Origin: an uncultured Bacilli bacterium
Lineage (GTDB): Bacteria > Bacillota_I > Bacilli_A > RF39 > UBA660
NCBI GenBank assembly: GCA_934162325.1
Contig: CAKPIH010000028.1
Coordinates: 1 to 15,128 of the forward strand
Length of the DNA stretch: 15,128 bases
Reading direction: 5' to 3'
Shown here: positions 1-6,775 of the stretch, piece after piece
Numbering within the stretch: position 1 is the stretch's first letter
Layout of the letters: each line of letters opens with the position of its first letter
Position numbers and translations under genes: made by a program
The notes under the pieces: generated by a model
Database searches by the model: none
Told to the model about the DNA's origin: nothing
Seen by the model: only the letters and a program-made list of their open reading frames with translations

Positions 1-31
1 AATAAACGGTAATTTAATTTAGGGCTTATTT

Positions 32-76
32 TTCATACCCGAAGGGTCGAGGGTTCGAATCCCCCTCTCGCTACCA
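32..76 (+). tRNA. tRNA-Met 3' fragment (CAU anticodon half, T arm, CCA end); likely integration scar
   Basis: Reading with standard tRNA numbering, which here coincides with the window coordinates, CAT sits at 34-36 preceded by T33. The 3' anticodon strand and variable region follow, then a T loop TTCGAAT at 54-60 and an acceptor strand ending ACCA at 73-76. The sequence around the anticodon (TTCATACCCG) is typical of Bacillota tRNA-Met. Positions 1-31 do not supply the 5' half: there is no D arm, no acceptor partner for TCTCGCT and no partner for the 3' anticodon strand. The T stem also has one A-C mismatch (50/64). I infer a 3' tRNA remnant of the kind left when an integrative element recombines into a tRNA gene. 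It is probably not a working tRNA. Confidence 0.75.
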
Positions 77-128
77 ATAGATAATTAAACTCAAGCATTA
101 TAGCTTGAGTTTTTTAAATAGTTTTTTT
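72..128. repeat. 57-bp direct repeat, copy A (tRNA end plus terminator)
   Basis: This stretch matches 2843-2899 at 56 of 57 positions by eye; the only difference is T78 versus G2849. It begins at the TACCA end of the tRNA remnant and includes the whole terminator hairpin. Weaker similarity continues to about 171 with small deletions. Copy A therefore also carries the decayed 3' end of the gene that is intact at 2869-3198. Confidence 0.9.
87..115. terminator. Intrinsic terminator after the tRNA remnant
   Basis: The stem CTCAAGC (90-96) pairs with GCTTGAG (103-109) around the loop ATTATA, and TTTTTT follows at 110-115. AAA before the stem can pair with the first T residues, so the hairpin can also work leftward. 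The same hairpin is found at 2858-2886. Confidence 0.85.
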
Positions 129-357
129 ATTTTGGATTTTTTCTTGATACTGTTAGGTAACATTTACTGAATACGGGTTAGATTTTTGCACTCAAGAAAC
201 TATCATAGAAATAAAGAATGGTATGGAAAAGCATGTTAGTAAATCTGATGTATTTAAAAAAGAGTCTTTAATTACATTACAAAATAAAAAGAAAGAACTG
301 TTGGTATTCATGTTTCTGATATGGATAACTATATTATACTTAAAAATATCAAATTAA
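116..357. pseudogene. Gene debris: decayed 3' gene copy (to about 171) and a short rightward frame
   Basis: Up to about 171 the DNA aligns with the 3' end of the gene at 2869-3198, but indels break the reading frame; for example, eight bases are missing after GGTAA. From 157 to 357 the + strand stays open, with an ATG at 223 giving 44 codons (MEKHVSKSDVFKKES...). No ribosome site precedes that ATG. A frame change near 300 would continue differently (IHVSDMDNYI...). This looks like remains of an older coding sequence, not a working gene. I do not recognise the family. Confidence 0.4.
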
Positions 358-384
358 TATTTAATTTTGTGTTTTTTTAATTGC

Positions 385-1800
385 CTAATGTATTCTTTTT
401 TCTCGTGACTTCTTGTAAATTTTTTTATTACTATTTGCATATGTAATATTACAATCATCAACATTATTAATTAAATTGTAATATGCTAATTTATTCATAG
501 CGCCATTTATTATATTTTTGTTTATTAAATATTCTAATTCTTTTTCTGAAAATAATCCATAATCAATTAGTTCGGTGCCAGTAATATTTTTTTCATTTGT
601 TTTAATACAATTATTAGCAATTACTATGTATGTCTTTGAATTATCAGTGCCTGGAGATGTATAAGCTTCATCTACTAAAAATAAATCATCACTAATATAG
701 CCTGTTTCTTCTTTCAATTCTCTTTTTGCTGCTTCAATTGGATCTTCATTATTTTCTATATATCCAGATGGAAATTCAGCAATTAATTTATCGTTGATTC
801 TATTTTGAATAGTAATTATATATTCCTTATCTTGAGTTATTGCAATTACTATAACAGAATCTTTTCCAGCATTTTTAATAATTTTTTCTTTTGATACTAT
901 ATTTTCATTTGGCAACCTATATGTTTCTCTTAAAATTTGAAGAAAGTTACCACTATATAATACTTCTTTTTGAATAAATTCACCTTTAACTTTTTTATAT
1001 AATTCATTAATTCTATCTAATAAAATTTTTTCTTTATATTCAGGACTTCTGATATAATTCAATTTTTCAATTCTATTTTTAGTTTGAACAACACAATCAT
1101 TTAATTTTTTGTTTTCTGCATTTAATAATTCTTCTTCAAATATTCTTCTAATCTCATGAGAATGAACATATCTTTTAGAATATATTATTATCTTATCTTT
1201 TTCAAATTTATCTATATCTTTTTTTGGAATTTCTTTTTTATCATTGCTATATCCATTATTACGTATATTTTCATATATTCCGTAAAGATAGTTATCATGG
1301 TCGCCAAAACATGGCCCATAACATTCTTCTGATGCATCATAATAACCAGAAAAAATATATATTGGTTCTTCTATTAATTTTTGATTATTTTGTATTGTGT
1401 CAGAATTGATACTCCAATATTCTCTACATCTCATTAAATTATATAAAGTTAATTTAAATTTTAATGATTCTGCATCTATCCATAATTTTTCTAATACATA
1501 TTTTTTTTGTTCATCGTATTGAAAGTTTAATGAAGATAAATAATCTTTTGGTAAATCAATTTCAATAATTACATCTTTTAAATTGTCTTTTGTTAAACTA
1601 TCATTCCTTGCAAATGCGCTCCAAAGTTTTTTTAATATTTCATTCAATTTAATTTCATAACTATTTAATGTTCTATAAATTTCAAGTTTTTCTGTTTCTG
1701 ATAATATTTTATTACTGCTAATTTGAGCAATACTATCAATATATTCTAATTCCTCTCTTTTTATTTTTTCAAATTCATTTTTATTTAATTCATAATTCAT
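385..1800 (-). CDS. Nudix hydrolase with a long uncharacterised N-terminal region
   Basis: The protein has 471 residues. The C-terminal part (about 310-445) is a Nudix domain of the ADP-ribose pyrophosphatase kind, with a complete box G346-x5-E352-x7-R360-E361-x2-E364-E365-x-G367, the residues that bind metal and hydrolyse a diphosphate linked to a nucleoside. The first ~280 residues are lysine- and glutamate-rich, include probable helical stretches near the N-terminus and an aromatic/cysteine patch (FSGYYDASEECYGPCFGDHD), and match no family I can name. The frame can be extended to a TTG at 1821, but that would put AAAGGGAGG inside the coding region. That motif is the ribosome site for the ATG at 1798-1800, so I chose the ATG. 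The gene diverges from a LysR regulator across only 92 bp, which suggests control by it. The substrate is unknown. Ordinary Nudix proteins have about 150-200 residues, so the extra domain may set specificity. Confidence 0.85.
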   Translation of the reverse strand: MNYELNKNEFEKIKREELEYIDSIAQISSNKILSETEKLEIYRTLNSYEIKLNEILKKLWSAFARNDSLTKDNLKDVIIEIDLPKDYLSSLNFQYDEQKKYVLEKLWIDAESLKFKLTLYNLMRCREYWSINSDTIQNNQKLIEEPIYIFSGYYDASEECYGPCFGDHDNYLYGIYENIRNNGYSNDKKEIPKKDIDKFEKDKIIIYSKRYVHSHEIRRIFEEELLNAENKKLNDCVVQTKNRIEKLNYIRSPEYKEKILLDRINELYKKVKGEFIQKEVLYSGNFLQILRETYRLPNENIVSKEKIIKNAGKDSVIVIAITQDKEYIITIQNRINDKLIAEFPSGYIENNEDPIEAAKRELKEETGYISDDLFLVDEAYTSPGTDNSKTYIVIANNCIKTNEKNITGTELIDYGLFSEKELEYLINKNIINGAMNKLAYYNLINNVDDCNITYANSNKKIYKKSREKRIH

Positions 1801-1825
1801 AATATTATTCCTCCCTTTCAATTAC

Positions 1826-1855
1826 ATTTTATCACTTATATATTGATAAGTATAA
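1826..1855 (-). promoter_or_regulatory. Promoter of the Nudix gene
   Basis: On the - strand an extended -10, TGATAAAAT (hexamer 1826-1831), lies 18 bp from a weak -35 TTATAC (1850-1855). The predicted start near 1819 gives a short leader holding just the ribosome site. The inverted repeat at 1834-1851 fills the spacer, so a protein bound there would block or reshape this promoter. Confidence 0.5.
1834..1851. promoter_or_regulatory. Candidate LysR operator between divergent genes
   Basis: ACTTAT and ATAAGT form a perfect 6-bp inverted repeat with a 6-bp spacer. It contains a T-N11-A arrangement, the usual core of LysR-family sites. It lies in the spacer of the leftward Nudix promoter and overlaps the -35 of the rightward lysR promoter, the standard place for LysR autorepression and control of a divergent target. 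The site is inferred from sequence and position only. Confidence 0.5.
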
Positions 1856-1872
1856 TATATTTATGTTATAAT
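1843..1872 (+). promoter_or_regulatory. Promoter of the lysR-type gene
   Basis: The -35 is TTGATA (1843-1848) and the extended -10 is TGTTATAAT (hexamer 1867-1872), spaced by 18 bp. Initiation near 1879 would leave a very short leader beginning at the ribosome site AAGGAGGG. Confidence 0.6.
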
Positions 1873-1892
1873 ACCGATAAGGAGGGCTTATA

Positions 1893-2765
1893 ATGAATAT
1901 AGATTTAGAATTATATAAAGTTTTTTATATTGTTGCGAAAAATAAGCATATGACTAAAGCTAGTGAAGAACTACATATTTCACAACCTGCAATATCACAA
2001 TCAATAAAAAAACTCGAGGATCAATTAGGTGGAACATTATTTCTAAGAAGTAATAAAGGAATGGAATTAACTGAAGAAGGGAAAATGTTTTATGAATATG
2101 TTAAAGGTGCTTTAGAACTTATTAATAATGCAGAAAATGAATTTACATCTTTTAAAGATTTGACAAAAGGAGAAATAAAAATTGGTTGTTCAACAACATT
2201 AACTAAATTAATTTTAATGAATGCTTTAAAAGAATTTCATAAAGAATATCCAAATATAAATATTAATATAACGAATAATTTAACAAGTAATTTAATAAAC
2301 GATTTAAAATTGGGTAAATTGGATTTTGTAATTTTTAATGAAAGTAATATAAAAGAAACTAATTTACATTTAGAAAAAATAAAAGAATTAAAACAGGGTT
2401 TTGTCTATAATCCTGAATTTTATAATGATGAGGTTAATAATTTTGAAGAATTAAATAAATTACCTCTAATTCTTCAAAAAGAAGAATCTAACAGTAGAAA
2501 GTTATTAGATTATATTGCTCTACAAAATGGTGTTAAACTTATACCTAAAATGGAAGTTGTAAGTCAAGAATTGATTACTGAATTTGTTAATATAGGTTTG
2601 GGGATTGGATTTGCTATAATAGATTTAGTAACTAGAAATTATAAAAATCTTAAAGAACTAAAAATTAATAGAAAAGTACCAAATATAAATATATATTTAG
2701 CAACTAATAAATCCGTTTCTTTAACTTTTGCAAGTAAAATGTTTATAAAATATTTAAAAACATAA
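1893..2765 (+). CDS. LysR-family transcriptional regulator
   Basis: The 290-residue length is typical of the family. Residues 4-60 form the winged helix-turn-helix: the helices around TKASEELHISQPAISQSIKK are the LysR signature, followed by LGGTLFLR and LTEEG. From about 92 (KGEIKIGCS) the periplasmic-binding-like effector domain begins, with the usual IGLGIGFAI segment near 245. AAGGAGGG stands 7 bp before the ATG. The regulator diverges from the Nudix gene and most likely controls that gene and itself. The effector is unknown. Base composition is as AT-rich as the neighbours. Confidence 0.93.
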   Translation: MNIDLELYKVFYIVAKNKHMTKASEELHISQPAISQSIKKLEDQLGGTLFLRSNKGMELTEEGKMFYEYVKGALELINNAENEFTSFKDLTKGEIKIGCSTTLTKLILMNALKEFHKEYPNININITNNLTSNLINDLKLGKLDFVIFNESNIKETNLHLEKIKELKQGFVYNPEFYNDEVNNFEELNKLPLILQKEESNSRKLLDYIALQNGVKLIPKMEVVSQELITEFVNIGLGIGFAIIDLVTRNYKNLKELKINRKVPNINIYLATNKSVSLTFASKMFIKYLKT

Positions 2766-2790
2766 AAATATATGATGTTATTGTTGTAGA

Positions 2791-2813
2791 GATTAGTTAT
2801 TTGTTAACTAATT
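2791..2813. terminator. Weak hairpin downstream of lysR
   Basis: ATTAGTTA (2792-2799) pairs perfectly with TAACTAAT (2805-2812) around TTTGT. No clear T run follows on either strand, so it may only stabilise the transcript end. The strong hairpin at 2861-2880 is the likelier terminator. Confidence 0.3.
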
Positions 2814-2842
2814 ACTTAGATTTCAGATATGCTATATTCACG

Positions 2843-2899
2843 TACCAAGAGATAATTAAACTCAAGCATTATAGCTTGAGTTTTTTAAATAGTTTTTTT
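2843..2899. repeat. 57-bp direct repeat, copy B
   Basis: Near-identical to 72-128. This copy is followed by the intact leftward gene whose last ten codons and stop lie inside the repeat. Upstream of TACCAA the two copies differ completely: tRNA sequence in A, unrelated AT-rich DNA in B. The repeat edge therefore lies at the tRNA end. Confidence 0.9.
2858..2886. terminator. Bidirectional terminator between lysR and the leftward three-gene operon
   Basis: CTCAAGC (2861-2867) and GCTTGAG (2874-2880) enclose ATTATA. TTTTTT follows on the + strand; on the - strand the hairpin is followed by TTTAATTATC. The stop codon of the leftward gene lies in the loop (2869-2871), so one hairpin serves both converging units. 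Confidence 0.85.
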
Positions 2900-3198
2900 G
2901 ATTCTTTCTTAATACTTTTAGGTAACTCTACTCCATTTACTGAAGAAATGTAATTACCATTTTGATCTTTAATTAAAAATAGTTCTTCTAAATCTAGTCT
3001 TTCTTCTAATACATATTCTTTTGTTATTAATTTATTATATATATTTTTAGATATTGGTTTTATTATTGGATATGCCAATGGATATATTTCATATTGTCCT
3101 ATTATTGCATCATAAATAATATCATCTTCTATTAAATTGTTTTTATATTCTTTTTTTATTGTCCATACATTAATAGAATATATCATTATATTATCCAT
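2869..3198 (-). CDS. Hypothetical protein, 109 residues
   Basis: I do not recognise this protein. It starts MDNIMIYSINVWTIKKEY, has no membrane segment, contains a Glu-rich middle (ITKEYVLEERLDLEELFLI) and ends in a basic KKESKKLFKKLKL tail. AGGGGT precedes the ATG at 3198 by a suitable distance. It is the last gene of a three-gene leftward operon, 8 bp after the previous stop. Its 3' end is duplicated in decayed form at about 100-171. It shares with its neighbour the string YVLEE in a similar position, so the two may be distant paralogues; this is weak. Confidence 0.7.
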   Translation of the reverse strand: MDNIMIYSINVWTIKKEYKNNLIEDDIIYDAIIGQYEIYPLAYPIIKPISKNIYNKLITKEYVLEERLDLEELFLIKDQNGNYISSVNGVELPKSIKKESKKLFKKLKL

Positions 3199-3206
3199 GT
3201 TTACCC

Positions 3207-3485
3207 CTATCTATTATACCAATGTTTCTTTTTGGTCTTTTTTTTATCGTTATGTCTTGATAATAAATAGTTATAATCTTCTCTAAAATCTCTTATATCT
3301 ATTTCTACTAATGTTTCTTCAAGTACATAAGCTTTTTTATTATTATCAGTTGTATAATTTATATCATTAATTAAATCTAAATAGTTATATTTATCTTCAC
3401 TATATAGTACTAATTTTTCTGTATAAGCATCTTTTTTTATAGTCTTGTTATGATGAATATCTCCAATATAATAATTATTTACCAT
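3207..3485 (-). CDS. Hypothetical protein, 92 residues
   Basis: I do not recognise this protein. It begins MVNNYYIGDIHHNKTIKK, is rich in Tyr, Asp and Asn, and ends with a strongly basic tail (KKKTKKKHWYNR). Its ATG overlaps the stop of the upstream membrane protein by 11 bp (ATGGTAAATAA), which implies translational coupling, and AAAGGA lies upstream. The middle YVLEETLVEIDIRDF resembles part of the downstream gene's YVLEERLDLEELF. The pair sits divergent to a SpoIVB-type protease, but nothing in the sequence ties it to sporulation. Confidence 0.65.
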   Translation of the reverse strand: MVNNYYIGDIHHNKTIKKDAYTEKLVLYSEDKYNYLDLINDINYTTDNNKKAYVLEETLVEIDIRDFREDYNYLLSRHNDKKKTKKKHWYNR

Positions 3486-3804
3486 AGTTTAATATTCCTT
3501 TAAATAATTTATCTGATATTGTATTTAGATCTATTTCAAAAGATACTTCTAGTTTTAATGTTTTTCTGATATCTTCAATTATATATTTATAATTACTAAT
3601 AATAATATATATGTTAAATAAAGATATAATAGTATAAATAATAGCTATAATGTTTATAATGGTATAATTAAATATTTCACTAATTAGTAATATACATGAA
3701 AGTTTAAAACATGTTTGTAATATTTTTACTATCATTTTTGTAAAAAAGTAATTGTAATTATATTTAGCAACTTCTATTTGATTATCTAAATGAGTTTTAT
3801 TCAT
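3475..3804 (-). CDS. Small membrane protein, 109 residues, first gene of a leftward operon
   Basis: A hydrophilic N-terminus is followed by two hydrophobic stretches (about 24-44 and 48-70) and a soluble C-terminal tail of about 38 residues. I do not recognise the family. The ribosome site AAAGGAGATG precedes the ATG by about 7-10 bp. The divergent S55 protease gene uses exactly the same extended site. A near-consensus promoter lies upstream. Overlap with the next gene suggests the three small proteins are made together, possibly as a membrane-anchored complex; this is inferred from arrangement only. Confidence 0.7.
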   Translation of the reverse strand: MNKTHLDNQIEVAKYNYNYFFTKMIVKILQTCFKLSCILLISEIFNYTIINIIAIIYTIISLFNIYIIISNYKYIIEDIRKTLKLEVSFEIDLNTISDKLFKGILNYGK

Positions 3805-3831
3805 ACTACCACATCTCCTTTACAGGTTTAT

Positions 3832-3860
3832 ATTCTACAATAAATTAACTTTGATGTCAA
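3832..3860 (-). promoter_or_regulatory. Promoter of the three-gene operon
   Basis: On the - strand, TTGACA (3855-3860) and TAGAAT (3832-3837) are separated by exactly 17 bp. This is a strong vegetative-type promoter with a start near 3825. Confidence 0.75.
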
Positions 3861-3954
3861 TATAAATATGGTAATAATTATCTATAATACTTTATTTAAT
3901 ATAGTAAATAATAATAATGTAGTCTGTTAAACTATTTAAAGGAGATGTTGTTTT

Positions 3955-4953
3955 ATGTTTTTTAAAATTTTAAAAAACAAGATTCTGCTTCCTTCTCTAC
4001 TTGCATTATTTATTATACCCAATACTATCCTTGCCTATTCAGATTATATAATTGCTGGTGGTGAAAACATTGGTATTGAACTTAATTCTAAAGGTGTTAT
4101 TATTGTAGGTACTTATGATGTATCAGGAGTTAATCCTGCTAGTAAAGCTGGATTACAAACTGGTGATAAAATTATTAAAGTTAATAATAATGATATTACT
4201 AATATTGAGGATATGCTTAGTTTAATTGAAAAAACTAATAATAAGGAAAGTATTAGTATTACTTATATGCGTGGTACTAAAGAAAACACTACTAATTTAA
4301 AATTAAGTAAAACAGAGGATAATATTTATAAAACTGGATTATATGTTAAAGATAGTATAACTGGTGTTGGTACTCTTACTTTTATTGATCCTAATACTAA
4401 ATTATTCGGGGCTTTAGGACATGAAATCATTGAAAAGAATACTGGTCAAAGACTAGAAATTAAAGATGGTAAAATATATGGTTCTTCAGTAACTGGTATT
4501 ACTAGAAGTGATATTGGTAAACCAGGAGAAAAAAATGCTAAATATGATAGTAGTAAAGTCTTTGGAACAGTTAGTGAGAATACTTCTAGTGGTATATTTG
4601 GTAAGTATACTACGGATATTCCAGATAAGAAATTGTATGCTGTTGCTAAAGAAGAGAATGTTAAAACTGGTAAAGCAAGTATTTTAACTGTTATTGATGG
4701 TAATGCTATTGAAAGTTTTGATATTAATATTTTAAGAATTAATAATAATGGTAATAGTACTAAAAATATTTTATTTGAAATTATTGATGAAAAATTACTT
4801 AAAGATACTGGTGGTATAGTACAAGGTATGAGTGGTAGTCCTATTATTCAAGATGATTATATTATTGGAGCAGTAACTCATGTAGTTGTAGATGATCCTA
4901 GTAAAGGATATGGTATATTTATTACTAAAATGTTAGAAGAAGCAGAAAATTAA
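3955..4953 (+). CDS. spoIVB: SpoIVB-like PDZ-domain serine protease (peptidase family S55)
   Basis: The protein has 332 residues. Residues 9-27 form a hydrophobic signal or membrane anchor. A PDZ domain spans about 35-118 (DVSGVNPASKAGLQTGDKII), and an S55 protease domain spans about 125-330. The catalytic set is intact: His156 in FGALGHE, Asp278 fifteen residues before the nucleophile as in Bacillus SpoIVB, and Ser293 in GIVQGMSGSPIIQ. In Bacillus, SpoIVB leaves the forespore, cleaves SpoIVFA and so triggers pro-sigmaK processing. The Bacillus protein has about 426 residues; the shortfall is mainly N-terminal, before the PDZ domain. AAAGGAGATG lies upstream of the ATG. I see no clear vegetative promoter and cannot identify a forespore sigma site in the 150-bp upstream gap. 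Function in sporulation is inferred from the family. Confidence 0.9.
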   Translation: MFFKILKNKILLPSLLALFIIPNTILAYSDYIIAGGENIGIELNSKGVIIVGTYDVSGVNPASKAGLQTGDKIIKVNNNDITNIEDMLSLIEKTNNKESISITYMRGTKENTTNLKLSKTEDNIYKTGLYVKDSITGVGTLTFIDPNTKLFGALGHEIIEKNTGQRLEIKDGKIYGSSVTGITRSDIGKPGEKNAKYDSSKVFGTVSENTSSGIFGKYTTDIPDKKLYAVAKEENVKTGKASILTVIDGNAIESFDINILRINNNGNSTKNILFEIIDEKLLKDTGGIVQGMSGSPIIQDDYIIGAVTHVVVDDPSKGYGIFITKMLEEAEN

Positions 4954-4976
4954 AAAAGAGGATTTGTTCCTCTTTT
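4954..4976. terminator. Bidirectional terminator between the S55 protease gene and mltG
   Basis: AAAAGAGGA (4954-4962) pairs perfectly with TCCTCTTTT (4968-4976) around TTTGT. The leftward reading is followed by TTTTTAATTTTC, and the rightward reading ends in its own T tract. It fills the 27 bp between the convergent genes. Confidence 0.85.
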
Positions 4977-4980
4977 ACTT

Positions 4981-6048
4981 TTAAGCACACCAATTGTTTT
5001 CTTTTTTTAGTTTATTTATTATATTATTATGTTCTGTTTCATTTTTTGACATATATAATTTACCTTTGCAATCATTTACAAAGTAATAGTAATTATGTTT
5101 TTCTGGATTTAATACGGCTTCAATTGATTCTATAGATGGATTGCCAATTGGTCCTACTGGTAAGCCTTTATTATAAGCACATCTAGTATTATACTTGTTA
5201 GAACAGTCATTTAATTCAACAGAAGTAAGTCTATTTGTAGACCAATCATCTATTTTTGCTCCATAATAGGATGTAGCATCGCTACCTAAAGTAGGAAAGT
5301 ATTTAGAATCTAGTCTATTTAAGAAGATACCCGCAACTGACTTACGATCATCTTTATTAGCAACTTCAAGTTCTACTACTGAAGCTAGGGTTATTATTTC
5401 ATGAATACTAAGTTTGTTATTTGTAATGCTATCTTTATACTTTGATAATTTGTTATCTGTTTCATCTAACATCTTAGTAATTATATCTTTTATATCTGTA
5501 TCTTTCATTACATTATATGTATCAGGAAATAAATATCCTTCAAGGGGATAATAGATATTTTTGTTTTTAATGTCATTAGTTAAAAACCAATATTTGCTAA
5601 TTAATTCATCAATATAATTATTGTCATTCATAAGAGCTATAATACTATCATAACTATTATTAGTCTTCTTTGAAATTAGTTTGGCTATACCTCTAACATT
5701 TATTCCTTCTTTAAAGGTTATATTGTTTTCACTAGTTTTACCTTCTTCAAGTAAAGATACTATTTTTTTTACTCCCATATCTTCACTAAAATTATAGGTA
5801 CCTGCTTTTAGGTTTGTTTTATTAGTTAATCTTGTATAAACTTTAAAGATAGTTATATTTTTTATTAAATTATTTTCTTTTAATGTATTAGCAATACTGT
5901 TAATACTACCAGCTTTAATTGTTACTTCTTTTAGGGTATTATCATTTGATACTTTTGCCATATTTATATTATAAAATGTACATACTGCCACTACTAAAAA
6001 GAATGATATCACTACTAGCGCAAGGGCTATGTTTCTAAACCTCTTCAT
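4981..6048 (-). CDS. mltG: Endolytic murein transglycosylase MltG (YceG family)
   Basis: This enzyme cuts nascent glycan strands at the outer membrane face and so sets strand length or release. Among the 355 residues, 7-27 form the single membrane anchor. A LysM-like segment spans about 41-85 (VTIKAGSINSIANTL). The catalytic domain contains EGYLFPDTY (170-178), LASVVELE with catalytic Glu226, and GLPVGPIGNPS (295-305), all family hallmarks. GGAGGAATT precedes the ATG. It is the last gene of the ireB-ruvX-DUF1292-mltG operon, 18 bp after DUF1292. The order is the same as yrzL-yrrK-yrzB-yrrL in Bacillus. The C-terminus (NNWCA) is unexceptional for the family. Confidence 0.96.
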   Translation of the reverse strand: MKRFRNIALALVVISFFLVVAVCTFYNINMAKVSNDNTLKEVTIKAGSINSIANTLKENNLIKNITIFKVYTRLTNKTNLKAGTYNFSEDMGVKKIVSLLEEGKTSENNITFKEGINVRGIAKLISKKTNNSYDSIIALMNDNNYIDELISKYWFLTNDIKNKNIYYPLEGYLFPDTYNVMKDTDIKDIITKMLDETDNKLSKYKDSITNNKLSIHEIITLASVVELEVANKDDRKSVAGIFLNRLDSKYFPTLGSDATSYYGAKIDDWSTNRLTSVELNDCSNKYNTRCAYNKGLPVGPIGNPSIESIEAVLNPEKHNYYYFVNDCKGKLYMSKNETEHNNIINKLKKENNWCA

Positions 6049-6066
6049 AATTCCTCCAAAAAAAGA

Positions 6067-6360
6067 CTATTCGTCTTCTTTCTTTTCTTTTTTTGATTCT
6101 TCAGTAATTGAAGTTATTATAGTTTCTATTATTTTCCATTCTCTTTCTGTTTCTACTGGTAATAACTCAAGTGGCTCAGCATCTGGTTTAAATACTGAAG
6201 CATATACTTTGGTATTTCCTTCTTCATCTTTGGTATTATCTGTATATACCATATAATTCTTTTTTGTTTCATCTGATTCAAAAGTAAATAGTATTTCAAA
6301 TTCTATTTCTTTTCCTTCTCTATCAATTACTTTAAATGTATTTTCTTTATTCATGTTCAT
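6067..6360 (-). CDS. DUF1292 protein (YrzB family)
   Basis: A 97-residue, very acidic protein. The DUF1292 pattern is visible in its parts: the start (FKVIDREGKEIEFEILFTFES), the YMVYTDNT strand, VYASVFKPD and the closing EREWKIIETII. A charged Glu/Lys tail follows. The family is conserved between ruvX and mltG in many Bacillota, and its function is not established. The start overlaps the end of ruvX by 14 bp. AAGGAG lies only 4 bp from the first ATG and 10 bp from a second one two codons later (6354), so the protein may begin at MNKEN. Confidence 0.9.
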   Translation of the reverse strand: MNMNKENTFKVIDREGKEIEFEILFTFESDETKKNYMVYTDNTKDEEGNTKVYASVFKPDAEPLELLPVETEREWKIIETIITSITEESKKEKKEDE

Positions 6361-6775
6361 TTTTCTCCTTATTTAAATAGTCTTGTAATATTATTTGAGC
6401 GGCGATACTATCTACTTTTTTCTTTCTTTTTTTGCGAGATATATCAGCTTCAATTAAAATTGAATTTGATATTACTGAGGTTAATCGCTCATCAAAAAAG
6501 ATTACAGGAACGCTTGTATTTTCTTCTAGTATTCTTTTATATTTGGTAGTTATTTCTGCTCTTTCTCCTAAAGTATTATTCATATTTTTAGGCAAACCTA
6601 ATATTATTTTTTGAATGTCATATTCTTTAATAATATTCTTTATCTCATCTATTGTACTTAAATAATCTTCATCTTTAAAGAAGATTGTTTTAAGTGAGGA
6701 AGCTATTGTTAATGTTGTATCAGATATGGCAAGACCTACTGTCTTACTACCTAAGTCTATTCCTAAATATCTCAT
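6347..6775 (-). CDS. ruvX: Putative Holliday-junction resolvase / pre-16S rRNA nuclease RuvX (YqgF)
   Basis: The 142 residues show an RNase H-like fold with all expected acidic positions: Asp7 in GIDLGSKTVGLAISD, the DERLTS block (Asp95, Glu96) and Asp122 in VDSIAAQIILQDYL. The motif ILGLPKNMNNTLGERA is also typical. YqgF proteins have been linked both to Holliday-junction resolution and to maturation of 16S rRNA ends, so the cellular role is not settled by sequence. The start overlaps the ireB stop (ATGA), so translation is coupled. Confidence 0.95.
   Translation of the reverse strand: MRYLGIDLGSKTVGLAISDTTLTIASSLKTIFFKDEDYLSTIDEIKNIIKEYDIQKIILGLPKNMNNTLGERAEITTKYKRILEENTSVPVIFFDERLTSVISNSILIEADISRKKRKKKVDSIAAQIILQDYLNKEKNEHE

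Noticed and set aside
1224..1409. Open frame of 61 codons on the + strand inside the Nudix gene
   Set aside because: It has low-complexity aromatic composition and no ribosome site, and it lies opposite a real gene; a shadow frame. The same holds for the + strand frames at 6029-6256, 6432-6614, 11562-11789 and 14023-14211.
6772..6774. TGA read as tryptophan (mycoplasma code)
   Set aside because: TGA is used as the ireB stop at the coupled ATGA junction, the proteins have normal family lengths, and their Trp codons, where checked, are TGG.
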